Counted from the stretch's first letter, positions 17,516 to 26,861 are shown. The stretch is 64,000 nucleotides of DNA from Dolichospermum compactum NIES-806 (GCF_002368115.1 NZ_AP018316.1:1230785-1294784), one strand, 5' to 3'. The notes: generated by a model from the sequence alone, not told the origin. Program-made: numbers and translations.

Positions 17516-17712
17516 TTGGAATTCTCCATTTTTTTAAGTTGTTGCTTGAGTTCATCTAACTGACAGTAGATTTCATAAGTTGCAGCAGCAACATCCATAA
17601 GTTTGTGGTAGTCTGTGGGCAGTCCTTCCGCTAAATCATGCAGATCCATTTTCATTTGACCTGCTTTACTATTTAGCTTTTTAATCTTGTTGGTGATTTC
17701 TTCAATTGTCAT
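17512..17712 (-). CDS. DUF683 (CCE_0567-type) nif-associated small protein
   Basis: 66 aa, almost entirely helical coiled-coil (KIKKLNSKAGQMKMDLHDLAEGLP). The family has structures of a helical dimer and always lies in nif clusters; role unknown. ATGA overlap with nifW. Confidence 0.9.
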   Translation of the reverse strand: MTIEEITNKIKKLNSKAGQMKMDLHDLAEGLPTDYHKLMDVAAATYEIYCQLDELKQQLKKMENSK

Positions 17713-17795
17713 ATTTTTTGTCCTTTGTCAGTTGTCCTTTGTCAGTTGTTTGTTGTTCAAATACCACTGACAACTGACTACTGACCACTGACTAA
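17713..17795. repeat. Tandem GTCCTTTGTCAGTT and GACAACTGACTACTGACCACTGAC tracts
   Basis: Short tandem repeats of the STRR kind fill the 83 bases between the DUF269 and DUF683 genes. Their complementarity (TCAGTTGTC against GACAACTGA) allows a hairpin within the operon mRNA. Confidence 0.6.
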
Positions 17796-18272
17796 TTAAA
17801 GATTGCCAACTTCGGGGAAACGTTTGGCTAAATCAATGCCTTTTTCGACGAACTTCGCACCTTCTTCGTCTAATTTCTCGAAAGAATCAAAACCAAACCG
17901 ATGGGCATCACGTAAGGTTTTTACAGTTAATAATAAGCGTCCAGAAAATATTAAAGCCCAGCCGAAACCCTCATGTCCTAATTCAACAACAACATTAGAA
18001 ATGAGTCCAGTTTCCTTTTCAATACTGGCAGCTACAGCCCGAAAAAAGGCATTTATGCGAGAAATAGTAGCGGGATCAATTTCACCTTCTACGGAAATTT
18101 CCCGTTTCTTTTTTTTAGTAACAATATAGGGTTTGAGGATTAATTCATCAGTCCAAGTCCGGTAAAAACCATAACTATCTTGCGCCCGGATTTGTTGAAC
18201 TAATGATTTATGGAAAGGAGTTAAAACTACCTCGGAATTGTTACCAGTTCCATTCACATCATTTATGCTCAT
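17796..18272 (-). CDS. NifX-associated nitrogen fixation protein (DUF269)
   Basis: 158 aa, the expected length. Core GYFRTWTDELILKPYIVTK-like segment and helical C-terminus. Always next to nifX; probably assists FeMo-co trafficking but not proven. Start overlaps the nifX stop by 4 bases (ATGA). Confidence 0.94.
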   Translation of the reverse strand: MSINDVNGTGNNSEVVLTPFHKSLVQQIRAQDSYGFYRTWTDELILKPYIVTKKKKREISVEGEIDPATISRINAFFRAVAASIEKETGLISNVVVELGHEGFGWALIFSGRLLLTVKTLRDAHRFGFDSFEKLDEEGAKFVEKGIDLAKRFPEVGNL

Positions 18273-18688
18273 AATGTTGCTTCTTTCTCAAGTTCTTCAG
18301 CAAAACTAAGTTTTTTCTGTCCTAAAGCTTTCCGTAACCAAGGTGGAGGATTACCCTTGAGAGTTTTGACTAATTTGTTGAGAATGTCTTCAATCTTTTC
18401 TTCTTCAGATTTAGCCTTAACTGGGGTTACGTTCTTCTTAATTAAACGAGCGGCGGCACTACCACCAATAGCCACAACATAAACAATTGTGCAATCATTC
18501 AATGCTTGTAGTTTAGGGGTGATTTTATCTTCATTACCATCTTCTTTGAGATCACCTTCAAATTTGAGGGTTTCGATGAATTCATAGCCGTTGTCGGAAA
18601 TTTCATAAACATCAATTTCCTTAGCCCAACCAAAGTGAGCATTAACATGAATTCGGTCAGTTGTCGTAAAAGCAATTTTCACTTTCAT
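18269..18688 (-). CDS. nifX: FeMo-cofactor carrier protein NifX
   Basis: 139 aa from the ATG at 18688 (MKVKIAFTTTDRIHVNAHFG), supported by AAAGGAC just upstream; the frame is open to 18733 but the extra codons come from a dispersed repeat (AACACGGATTAAACGG). NafY/dinitrogenase Fe-Mo cofactor-binding fold with the AHFGWAKEIDVYEI signature. Carries NifB-co/VK-cluster between NifB, NifEN and MoFe protein. Confidence 0.94.
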   Translation of the reverse strand: MKVKIAFTTTDRIHVNAHFGWAKEIDVYEISDNGYEFIETLKFEGDLKEDGNEDKITPKLQALNDCTIVYVVAIGGSAAARLIKKNVTPVKAKSEEEKIEDILNKLVKTLKGNPPPWLRKALGQKKLSFAEELEKEATL

Positions 18689-18733
18689 TTGTCCTTTGTT
18701 TGAACACGGATTAAACGGATTTGAGGATGACAC

Positions 18734-18821
18734 GGATTTAAGTTCTTAGTAGTAGGTTGGGTTGAGGAAGGAAACCCAACATTTGGACGAGTAGGTTGGG
18801 TTTCACTTCGTTCTACCCAAC
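18734..18821. repeat. GTAGGTTGGGTT inverted repeats between nifN and nifX
   Basis: Several copies of GTAGGTTGGGTT and its complement AACCCAACCTAC form a long hairpin in the nifN-nifX gap. Dispersed cyanobacterial repeat; also seen near 24,645 and 33,790. May lower expression of downstream nif genes. Confidence 0.6.
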
Positions 18822-20153
18822 CTACTTTTGATTAATTACTGATGACCATTGGTGCATCATTGTTGATTCTTCATGTTCTATAAATAGGTTTCCCATGCCA
18901 AAAAGAAGCTCGATAGTACCGCGATAGCCTACTTTGGTAAATAGACCGTTTCCTAATCGGTCATAGATGGGAATACCTAAACGATAGAGAGGAATTGAGA
19001 GATGTTTAGAGAGGGTATTTACGTTGGAATTACCAATCAATAAATCAGAACCTATTGCCAACTTTTCAAAATCCTCTAAATCACCAATAGTGACATTATT
19101 GATAGGAAGTTCTTCCAATAAAGGGGAACGAGTTGTGGTGACAGCGTTATGAATTTCTGCTCCCATTGATTGCAAAAATCCAACTATAGTCCACAACAAA
19201 TCTGGTTCTAAAGCTAAAGATACTCCTTTGGAACTAAAATAAAAGTGAGTATCTAACATTGCGTCTTGCAATTGCCGACGTTGACGACGATATTTTTCAG
19301 GAACGGGATTTCCACTTAATAAAGATAACTTTTGCAGAAATTGATCTACAGGTTCTAATCCTGTTAAATCTCTAAATACTTGATAGTTAGTTCCAAACCG
19401 TTCCTCTAAAATTTTCGCCGCCCCCAACATACTTTCACCTAATGCTAAGGTAAACGCCGAACTACCTAAAGAACGCAATTGTTTGAGGGTTGTACCACTA
19501 GCAGTTATAGGAGTATAACCATCTTCCAAATGTCCATCTAAAGAAGCTCCTAAATCAGGAACAAAGATTGGTTCTAAACCAAAAGCTGTGACAATTTCTC
19601 GAATTTCCAGCACATCTCCGGGAGTGAGCGCAGAACCAGCTAAAATTGTGATTTGTTCTGGTTTAATTCCCCCGGCTTTGGGAATTTCTTTAACTATACT
19701 TTCTACCGCAACTGCAAAACCGTCTTGCAATGCACCTTTAAAATCAGGAGTAGGCGCAAAAATAATGGCTAAATGATTAAGTTCAGGATGACGTTCTCGA
19801 ATATCTTTCAAGAACATTTCCATATCATCACCCCTGGTTTCTGTTAACCCAGTGGTACATAAACCAATAATTTCCGGTTGTACCTTTTCTACTAAAGTGA
19901 GAATAGCTTGCTCAACATTTTCCTCACCACCCAAAATAGTAGTAACCTCCGTCATTGCAGTAGTAGCAAGAGGAATTGCTTCCCGAAAATGTCGAACCAA
20001 AACCACTTTTGCAAACGCCGTACAACCCTGAGAACCATGAAATAAAGGCATAGTTCCCTTCAAACCCAAAAAAGCCAAAGAAGCACCTAAAGCCTGACTT
20101 TGTTTGAGGGGGTTTACAGTCACAGACTTTTCTGGAACAATTGCGATCGCCAT
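18822..20153 (-). CDS. nifN: FeMo-cofactor scaffold subunit NifN
   Basis: 443 aa. MoFe-like fold with SQGCTAFAKVVLVRHF, CTTGLTETRGDDM and LGASLDGHL. Together with NifE it forms the scaffold on which NifB-co becomes FeMo-co. Encoded after nifE with a 162-base gap containing a GC-rich hairpin repeat. Confidence 0.96.
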   Translation of the reverse strand: MAIAIVPEKSVTVNPLKQSQALGASLAFLGLKGTMPLFHGSQGCTAFAKVVLVRHFREAIPLATTAMTEVTTILGGEENVEQAILTLVEKVQPEIIGLCTTGLTETRGDDMEMFLKDIRERHPELNHLAIIFAPTPDFKGALQDGFAVAVESIVKEIPKAGGIKPEQITILAGSALTPGDVLEIREIVTAFGLEPIFVPDLGASLDGHLEDGYTPITASGTTLKQLRSLGSSAFTLALGESMLGAAKILEERFGTNYQVFRDLTGLEPVDQFLQKLSLLSGNPVPEKYRRQRRQLQDAMLDTHFYFSSKGVSLALEPDLLWTIVGFLQSMGAEIHNAVTTTRSPLLEELPINNVTIGDLEDFEKLAIGSDLLIGNSNVNTLSKHLSIPLYRLGIPIYDRLGNGLFTKVGYRGTIELLFGMGNLFIEHEESTMMHQWSSVINQK

Positions 20154-20315
20154 AAATTAAACTTTCATTAAATGATAAACTTCTGAACATCTAACAATCT
20201 TGTGGGATGGGCTTCTAGCCCGTCCAAGGGCAGGCAGGATGCCTACCCCACAAGAATTAACAAGATATTTCTTCCTTTGCGTCTTTGCACCTTTGCGCGA
20301 AACAAAAACAAGCAA
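20154..20315. repeat. GC hairpin repeat between nifE and nifN
   Basis: GGGATGGGCTTCTAGCCCGTCC and the nearby GGCAGGCAGGATGCCTACCCC form two small hairpins, followed by the TTTGCGTCTTTGCACCTTTGCG tract. Dispersed repeat material; no promoter recognised. Confidence 0.5.
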
Positions 20316-21683
20316 TTATTCCCAAGGAGCAGGCTTCCGAATTTGCTCCCACACAGGACTATATAAAGCCTCAGTCAACTCCCGCGCCATTTCCACCATA
20401 CCCACATAACCGGCATAGGGATGATGACGTTCTTGGTTAATATCTAAAAAGGGGATTCTAGCTTTTAAAGCAGTATATTGATTTCTGCCCCCAGCAATAA
20501 GCATATCTGCGTTAGTTTCTTGAATTAATTTCAGGAGTTCTGTGGCGTTCCCCTTCTCCAGCATAATCCCATCATTACCCAACAAATTTCTAATTTTCGC
20601 TTTATCTTCTTCTGTACTTTTCCGTGTACTTGTCGCCACAACTTCAATTCCCAAATCCTTCGCAGCGGAAATAATTGACCAACTTTTCACACCACCAGTA
20701 TAGAGAACAATGCGCTTTCCTTTCAACTTAGCTCGATAGGGAGCAAGAGCAATATCTAAAGCCGCAGTTTCTTCAGCAATGAGTTTTTCTGTCCGTTCCT
20801 GCAAATCAGCATCACCTAATTTAGCAGCCACAGTTCGCAAACAACGGTTAATATCTCTAATTCCATAAAATGACTCTTCAATGTAAGGAATTCCATAACG
20901 TTCCTGCATTTTTCGCGCCATATTTAAGAGCGCTCGTGAGCAAATCATGACATTTAATTTAGCCCGGTGAGCATAACGCACTTCTTCATAACGAGCATCA
21001 CCAGTAATTTTTGATAAAACCCGAATTCCTAACTTTTCAAATAAACTTAAAACCCCCCACATTTCCCCAGCAATATTATACTCACCGATGATATTAATAT
21101 CATAAGGTGTGGTATATTCCGGTTCAGCAGTACCAACTACATATTCTAGTAAAGCCTCACCACCGAAGCGATTACCTAAGTTTTTGCTGCCAATAAATCC
21201 GGGAGCAATCACAGGAATTACCGGAGTTCCAGTTTTTTCGGCTGCTACCTTACAAACAGCATCAATATCATCACCAATTAAGGCTGTAACACAAGTAGCG
21301 TAAACAAAAACTGCCGCAGGTTTGTAATTTTCATTAACTTCTAAAATCGCCTTATAAAGCTTTTTCTCACCACCGAAGATTACATCATTTTCGCCCACAT
21401 CAGTAGTAAAACCTGTCTTATAAAGCATTGGTCCAGAAGACAGACTACCACGACTTCCCCAGGAATTTCCAGCGCAAGCGATCGGACCATGTACTAAATG
21501 AGCAGCATCAGTAATAGGAACTAAAGCAATCATTGCCCCATCAAAGGCACAACCACCTTGAGCCGCACCTGGTTGAGCCTGTTGAGTACAAGATTTATTT
21601 TTCTTTTCTCCCTGTTTCTTTTGATTATGTTCGCATCCTGATTCACTCAGAAGTTCGTTAATTTTGCTTTGGGTGACTTTCAT
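20316..21683 (-). CDS. nifE: FeMo-cofactor scaffold subunit NifE
   Basis: 455 aa. Cys ligands GGCAFDGA, HGPIACAGNSW and YATCVTALIGDD align with those of NifE. N-terminus is basic and Cys-rich before the first ligand. Forms the alpha2beta2 scaffold with NifN. The 728-base gap from nifK suggests its own promoter or an internal processing region. Confidence 0.96.
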   Translation of the reverse strand: MKVTQSKINELLSESGCEHNQKKQGEKKNKSCTQQAQPGAAQGGCAFDGAMIALVPITDAAHLVHGPIACAGNSWGSRGSLSSGPMLYKTGFTTDVGENDVIFGGEKKLYKAILEVNENYKPAAVFVYATCVTALIGDDIDAVCKVAAEKTGTPVIPVIAPGFIGSKNLGNRFGGEALLEYVVGTAEPEYTTPYDINIIGEYNIAGEMWGVLSLFEKLGIRVLSKITGDARYEEVRYAHRAKLNVMICSRALLNMARKMQERYGIPYIEESFYGIRDINRCLRTVAAKLGDADLQERTEKLIAEETAALDIALAPYRAKLKGKRIVLYTGGVKSWSIISAAKDLGIEVVATSTRKSTEEDKAKIRNLLGNDGIMLEKGNATELLKLIQETNADMLIAGGRNQYTALKARIPFLDINQERHHPYAGYVGMVEMARELTEALYSPVWEQIRKPAPWE

Positions 21684-22411
21684 TTTTATTCTCGTGCTAG
21701 ATGGAGTTTACTACCATGACAAATCTTGCTTAAAGTTAATCATCAAGATGATGATTTTGACAAAAATATTGCAAATTAATAAAAATTATTTGTGGAACTA
21801 TTTACAGCATTATCTATTTATGGGTTTCTGTCTCTACAGAAAAGATAATAGAAACTTGCTGCAATAGAGAATAAGTGAGAAATATCTCACAAATAATTTA
21901 GGATCACCACAGGATATAATAAATATAATAATTCTAATTTCCCGAAAATAACCAAGTTTTTATACTTAGTTTTGATTGATTTCTAGATTTTCTGCAAAAT
22001 CTAATTAACTTAATATTTACACAGATAAACTTTCAAAAAAGATATGTATTTATCTGTATTTTCTGGGAGTGGGATTTTCATAACATTTACTTTGGCAAGA
22101 AAAAATAGAAAAATTGTCAGAAATGGCTATAGCTTGCGTGACGACGTAGGAGTCATACGCCACGCTACGCTATCAGGATGTCCAGGATTAAAGGATTAAC
22201 AGGATAAAAAGAGGGATTTTATCACCAATTACCAGGAACTTATTTCAAAATTCATCCGTCCGGTAGATGAAAGTGAACAAAGAGCAATCGGCTAGGAACT
22301 GGAGATAGGGGATAGGATTTTAGGTAAATTGCCTAAGTCCCAATCCCCTTTGTCTATTTTTCACCGAAAGGAAACCGAAAGGGTGGGGTTTCCCCACCCC
22401 TACAGACATTC
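21684..22411. other. Long intergenic region between nifK and nifE
   Basis: No gene recognised. Contains a GTGAGA-AATA-TCTCAC hairpin (21875-21890), long AT-rich tracts (a likely place for the nifE promoter), an interspersed repeat CCACGCTACGCTATCAGGATG near 22160, GGATTAAAGGATTAACAGGATA near 22185, and a strong hairpin GGGTGGGG-TTT-CCCCACCC at 22381-22399 just after nifK. Confidence 0.6.
22381..22399 (-). terminator. Hairpin immediately downstream of nifK
   Basis: 8-bp perfect GC stem GGGTGGGG/CCCCACCC with a 3-base loop, 13 bases after the nifK stop. Likely stabilises or ends the nifHDK transcript; no long U-run. Confidence 0.6.
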
Positions 22412-23947
22412 TTAACGAATTAAGTCATAGGAAATATCGGTCTTACCAGCAACATTGGTGGTGCGGTCAATTTCTTCAAATACTGTGTTCACAATCCAGT
22501 TCAACAGGTTGATGATACCTTTGTAACCAACAGTTGCATAACGGTGGTAGTGGTGACGATCCATGATTGGATAACCGATTCTTACTAAAGGTACACCACA
22601 ATCACGCCACAGGTACTTACCGTAGGAGTTACCAATCAATAGGTCTACGGGTTCTGTGAATAACAATGAACGTAAGTGCCACAAGTCTTTACCACCCCAG
22701 ATTTTAGCGTACTTACCGAACACGCTAGAATCTAACAATGCTTGCAATTCTTTCTCGAATACTTCGTTGGTGTTGTGAACTAAGATGTGTACTGGTTCAG
22801 CACCCATTTCCAACATGAAACCAACTACGCTGTAAACTAAGTCAGGATCACCGTAGATAGCGAAACGCTTACCATGAACCCAAGCATGAGAGTCGGTCAT
22901 AGCGTCAACTGCACGACCACGTTCGATTTCTAACTCTTCAGGAATAGCCTTACCAGTCAATTCACTGACTTTCATCAAGAACTCGTCAGTTCCCTTGATA
23001 CCCCAAGGACGAGCAACACAAACGTCTTGATTCCATTCCTTAGCAATGTATTCGCGGGTCTTGACGGTAGAGTAAGCTTGAAGAGTAATAGTAGCCTTAG
23101 CGTTGATGGAATCTGCTGCATCTTCTAACTTAGTACCACCTGGGTACATATTGTACTCACCATCACAAGGGGAGTCAACATAATCACTGTTGTCAGACAA
23201 CAAGGTGTAGTCAATACCCATTAAGGAAGCAATCCGCTTAATTTCGCGGTTGTTTTCTACGTAGGTATCAAAACCAGGAATGAAGTTGATTTTACCGTTG
23301 CTCTTAGCTTTCTTCTTACCTGCGGTTAAGGTAGAAAGGATTCCCTTCATCATGTTGTCGTAACCGGTGATGTGAGAACCAACGAAGCTAGGTGTGTGAG
23401 CAAAAGGTACTGGTAAATCTTGAGGAACTGAACCAGCTTCTTTAGCGTTACCAATGAATGACTGTAAGTCATCACCGATAACTTCTGCCATACAGGTGGT
23501 GCAAACTGCAATCATTTTAGGATTGTATAGTTTGTAGGAGTTAGCCAAACCATCAATCATGTTTTGCAGACCACCGAATACAGCAGCGTCTTCTGTCATG
23601 GAAGAAGAAACACCGGCAAATGGTTCTTTGTAGTGACGAGTTAAGTGGGTACGGAAGTAAGCTACGCAACCTTGAGAACCTTGCACGAAGGGAAGAGTAC
23701 CTTCAAAACCAACAGCCGCAAACATAGCGCCTAAAGGTTGACAACCCTTAGCTGGGTTAACGGTCAAAGCTTCACGAGCGAAGTTCTTTTCCCGGTATTC
23801 CCAGCTTTTTGTCCATTCTGCTACTCGTTGTACTTCTGCGTCGGTGTGACCGTTTTCAAACTGTTTCTTGTTTTCAAACAGTTGTTGATATTCTGGTTGG
23901 TGGAATAGCTCAACGTGGTCCTGAATCTTATTGGGATCTTGAGGCAT
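22412..23947 (-). CDS. nifK: Nitrogenase MoFe protein beta subunit NifK
   Basis: 511 aa, the typical length. P-cluster cysteines in AKGCQPLGAM, SQGCVAYFRTH and CTTCMAEVIGDD, and the SSSMTEDAAVFGG segment. Forms the alpha2beta2 MoFe protein with NifD. It is complete even though nifD, directly upstream, is interrupted; in vegetative cells it would be cut off from the nifHD promoter until the element is excised. Confidence 0.98.
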   Translation of the reverse strand: MPQDPNKIQDHVELFHQPEYQQLFENKKQFENGHTDAEVQRVAEWTKSWEYREKNFAREALTVNPAKGCQPLGAMFAAVGFEGTLPFVQGSQGCVAYFRTHLTRHYKEPFAGVSSSMTEDAAVFGGLQNMIDGLANSYKLYNPKMIAVCTTCMAEVIGDDLQSFIGNAKEAGSVPQDLPVPFAHTPSFVGSHITGYDNMMKGILSTLTAGKKKAKSNGKINFIPGFDTYVENNREIKRIASLMGIDYTLLSDNSDYVDSPCDGEYNMYPGGTKLEDAADSINAKATITLQAYSTVKTREYIAKEWNQDVCVARPWGIKGTDEFLMKVSELTGKAIPEELEIERGRAVDAMTDSHAWVHGKRFAIYGDPDLVYSVVGFMLEMGAEPVHILVHNTNEVFEKELQALLDSSVFGKYAKIWGGKDLWHLRSLLFTEPVDLLIGNSYGKYLWRDCGVPLVRIGYPIMDRHHYHRYATVGYKGIINLLNWIVNTVFEEIDRTTNVAGKTDISYDLIR

Positions 23948-24134
23948 TTCTATATCTCCAAGCTTTGGTATGTATGATGTTTGCGTTCGGTGGAGAGTGG
24001 GGAATGTGCCTCAAAATTCAGAATGCAAAATCCAAAACTTTGAATTTTTAATTTTGAATTTTGACTTCCCTACTCCCCCTGGGGCTAAACCCCAGACTTT
24101 TCATCTTCGGCCAGGGTTGCCCCTACTCTGTTTC

Positions 24135-24281
24135 CTAGACTGCTGCTGTAGCTCTTAATGCTTTCTTTGCAGATTTGTTCCAGGGAGCGCCGATTAATCC
24201 CCAGGTTGGGCTGTTGAGCGCTAAATCCATGTCACGAGCAAAGATTGCGAATCCGTCGTAACCGTGATAAGGACCGGAGTA
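24135..24281 (-). pseudogene. nifD: nifD 3' fragment, interrupted by the nifD element
   Basis: The last 49 codons before the TAG at 24135-24137 read YSGPYHGYDGFAIFARDM and continue to NKSAKKALRATAAV, the authentic NifD C-terminus. Identity stops at 24281: the codons upstream (NLLNQQNK) are foreign and no other NifD sequence appears in the window. Break is in the codons for W-D-Y-S-G, the known XisA target. The gene is presumably restored in heterocysts. Confidence 0.93.
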
Positions 24282-24285
24282 TTTA
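24275..24285 (-). other. nifD-element attachment site, nifK-proximal half
   Basis: Minus-strand sequence TAAATACTCCG against the classical 11-bp nifD-element repeat GGATTACTCCG: 8 of 11 match and the 7 bases TACTCCG on the nifD side are identical. The element-side bases diverge. This marks the junction between nifD and the inserted DNA. Confidence 0.75.
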
Positions 24286-24496
24286 TTTTGCTGGTTTAAT
24301 AGGTTTTAACTAAAAAAGTTAATGATTTCTGCATTATAAAGCAGCATAACCTGACATATGTACAGTTGAGACTTTTTGCAATACAAGGATTGACAGTAAG
24401 GAATATTATATGTTGTAATTTACAAGGGATTAAAATCTGATTAAATCTACTTAGAATAAACAGTTCACTTACATTTTATCAGGGGTTGTAATCAAC

Positions 24497-24643
24497 ATGA
24501 CTACTGCTACCGAGACAAGAAAGGCTTATCAATTTATTCAGATTCGTGTGCAATTACTTGGTCGCGGAATGACTAATGAGATTATGAATCTTTACGTAAA
24601 TGGCAAAGTTTTTAGTTGTCGAGACGTAAATACGGAAATGTAG
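24497..24643 (+). CDS. Small hypothetical ORF just inside the element border
   Basis: 48 codons, ATG to TAG, reading MTTATETRKAYQFIQIRVQL and on to a short beta-like C-terminus (YVNGKVFSCRDVN). Weak ribosome site. Sits 215 bases from the nifD junction. No family recognised; may be a truncated gene. Confidence 0.35.
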   Translation: MTTATETRKAYQFIQIRVQLLGRGMTNEIMNLYVNGKVFSCRDVNTEM

Positions 24644-24700
24644 GTTGGGTTGAACGACAGTAAAACCCAACATTAACATCCTGTAAATCCTCAAATCTTG
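24644..24700. repeat. GTTGGGTT/AACCCAAC hairpin repeat
   Basis: TAGGTTGGGTTGAACGACAGTAAAACCCAAC, the same dispersed family as between nifN and nifX. Confidence 0.55.
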
Positions 24701-24745
24701 GACATCCTGATTTAGATAAGTGCTAGAATAGTATTCAATTAGTAT

Positions 24746-24839
24746 CCGCTCAATAAATGGGGGCGGACTACCCATTCGGGGACGATTTTACGCCATTTGA
24801 GGCTTGTCATGGAAGGATTTACCCCGGATTATTGAGCGG
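24746..24839. repeat. 94-bp inverted-repeat unit ahead of the Uma2 pseudogene
   Basis: CCGCTCAATAA (24746-24756) and TTATTGAGCGG (24829-24839) are perfect 11-bp arms; GGGGGCGG and CCCCGG tracts inside could extend the fold. Could be a miniature mobile element or a structured leader RNA. Confidence 0.5.
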
Positions 24840-25292
24840 TTACTTCAATTATTACTCAGTCAGGACATTATGACCATCACTACCTTAACAAAATTAGATT
24901 TTGGACAATTCCTACAACAACGTCCTGATGATGGTATTTATGAATTGGTAAATGGAGAAATTGTTAAGGTGGAAGCAATTAGAGCGCGTAAAAATGTAGC
25001 CCGATATTTAATGTTTGGTTTTAATGATGAAATTCGGCGGTTACAACTTGATTATATTGTAGATAAAGATATAGTTGTTAGAACAGTTACCAATAAAGGA
25101 GATCAGAGAGGAAGAAACCCAGATGTGAGTGTAGTAAGTGCATCTTTATGGAACTCTAATGTCACAACTTATGGTGCTTTAATTGACGCGATTCAGTTAG
25201 CAGTAGAAGTAACATCAACGAATTGGGAAGATGACTATTTTCATAAATTAGAAGAATATGAAAACCTGGGAATTAAAGAATATTGGATAGTA

Positions 25293-25304
25293 GATTATTT
25301 AGCA
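25293..25304 (+). repeat. 12-bp target-site duplication, left copy
   Basis: GATTATTTAGCA, repeated exactly at 26477-26488 on the other side of the IS. Confidence 0.85.
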
Positions 25305-26476
25305 GAAGTGTTGAATGTTAGGAAAAGATTAAAAAAAAGTACCATAATTTGATACAATCTAAAAAAATATAGATAAAGAATTATCAAATTATGCGCTTAA
25401 AGAATTTCCCAGAAGTGGTCAAAACAATATTGAAACCATTGCCCAAAAAAGATTATCCAGTTCTGGACACATTTTCATTTGTATCAGTGTGGTTACAGTA
25501 TGTCATGGATAAAAGTATAGTGAGTATGAGAGATTTATTTCAAAGACTAAATAATCAAGGGATAGATTTAAAAATATCAAATTTTTCCAAGGCAAGTAAA
25601 AAGAGAGATACTCAAGTATTTTTGGAGATAATAACTGAATTAAACAATCAACTGAGAAAGAAAAAAGGAAAGGAAGAAACCCAAGCATTATTTCCTATAG
25701 ATTCAACAATTATTACATTAACAAGTAAATTATTATGGAGTCAAGGATATCATCAAGTAAAACTATTTTGTGGGTTAGATAGTTTGACATCAGAAGTTGG
25801 TGGAATGGTGATTCATTTTGGGCAAGGACATGACCATAAATATGGACAAGAAACAGTAGAAGCAATTCCGTCAAAAGGAGTAGGGATAATGGATAGAGGA
25901 TTTGCATCCTCCGAAAGAATATCTGAATTAAAACAACAAAAAAATAAAGCTTTTGTCTTAAGAATTAAAAATAATGTCACTTTAGAAATGCTAGAAAATG
26001 GTAATTGTAAAGTTGGCAAAGATGAAAGAGAAGTGGAAATTAGAGTAGTAGCATTTTGTGATATAGAAACTAAGAGTGAATTTCGTTTAGCAACAAACTT
26101 ATTAAATGAAGGAGAAGAGCAAGTTAGTAATCAAGAGATTATGGAAATTTACATACAAAGATGGCAAATTGAATTGTTATGGAAATTCTTAAAAATGCAC
26201 CTCAAGTTAGACAGACTTATGACAAAGAATGAGAATGGAATTAGAATTCAGATAATGTGCTGTTTAATCGCTTATTTGATATTGCAACTAATAGAAATAC
26301 CGCAAGAATTTGGCAAAACTTTATTAGATAAACTCCGTTATCTTCAGTCCTATATGTGTCAGGAAATAAGTTATGTTCATTGGTTTAGAAAACTTATTTG
26401 GATAAGATGAAAAATAGCACTTATAGGCTAAGTTTATTTCAATATGTAAAGTTTTATTACGCTATTCAACATTTCT
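25305..26476 (+). mobile_element. IS4-like insertion sequence inside the Uma2 gene
   Basis: About 1.17 kb. Left end GAAGTGTTGAAT and right end (reverse complement) GAAATGTTGAAT form 12-bp terminal repeats with one mismatch. Flanked by the 12-bp duplication GATTATTTAGCA, within the 10-12 bp range of IS4-family elements. Carries one intact transposase. Confidence 0.87.
25391..26410 (+). CDS. IS4-family transposase
   Basis: 339 aa. DDE transposase: first Asp in FPIDSTIITL, second in IMDRGFAS, and the Y-(2)-R-(3)-E-(6)-K signature in YIQRWQIELLWKFLK. The reading frame is complete with no stop, so the element may still be active or recently active. Codon usage is A-rich. Confidence 0.92.
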   Translation: MRLKNFPEVVKTILKPLPKKDYPVLDTFSFVSVWLQYVMDKSIVSMRDLFQRLNNQGIDLKISNFSKASKKRDTQVFLEIITELNNQLRKKKGKEETQALFPIDSTIITLTSKLLWSQGYHQVKLFCGLDSLTSEVGGMVIHFGQGHDHKYGQETVEAIPSKGVGIMDRGFASSERISELKQQKNKAFVLRIKNNVTLEMLENGNCKVGKDEREVEIRVVAFCDIETKSEFRLATNLLNEGEEQVSNQEIMEIYIQRWQIELLWKFLKMHLKLDRLMTKNENGIRIQIMCCLIAYLILQLIEIPQEFGKTLLDKLRYLQSYMCQEISYVHWFRKLIWIR

Positions 26477-26861
26477 GATTATTTAGCAATTGCTTCTAGG
26501 AGTTATTTAGGCAATCCTAAATTACCAACAGTATTTGTTTATGAACTCGTTGATGGAAAATACCAAAAGAAAGCATTTACAGGAACAGACAAAATTATTT
26601 CTCCTACTTTTGCTGAATTAAATATTACAGTTGAGGATGTAATTAAGGCTAGTCAAATTCATAATTTATAATATCATCTGATACACTTCATAGAAAATAG
26701 ATGTGTGTTCATTTTTATCAACTAATATTATAACGCATCTTTTAAGATTTTAATATTATTTAACTTCGCTATGTTTGCAGTAAACAATGTCAGTGATAAA
26801 CTATGTTTGCAGCTAACTGATTTATTTTTTGTCTAAATATAGTCTGAAAGATTCAGAATAA

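Larger units (their letters stand above)
24870..26671 (+). pseudogene. Uma2-family (PD-(D/E)XK-like) protein, split by an IS4-like element
   Basis: The 5' part, 24870-25304 (MTITTLTKLDFGQFL...EYWIVDYLA), and the 3' part, 26477-26671 (DYLAIASRSYLGNPKL...VEDVIKASQIHNL), join in frame once the IS and one copy of GATTATTTAGCA are removed, giving about 205 aa. Upstream codons to 24804 are open but unlikely. Uma2 proteins are very common in cyanobacteria; function uncertain. Confidence 0.88.
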
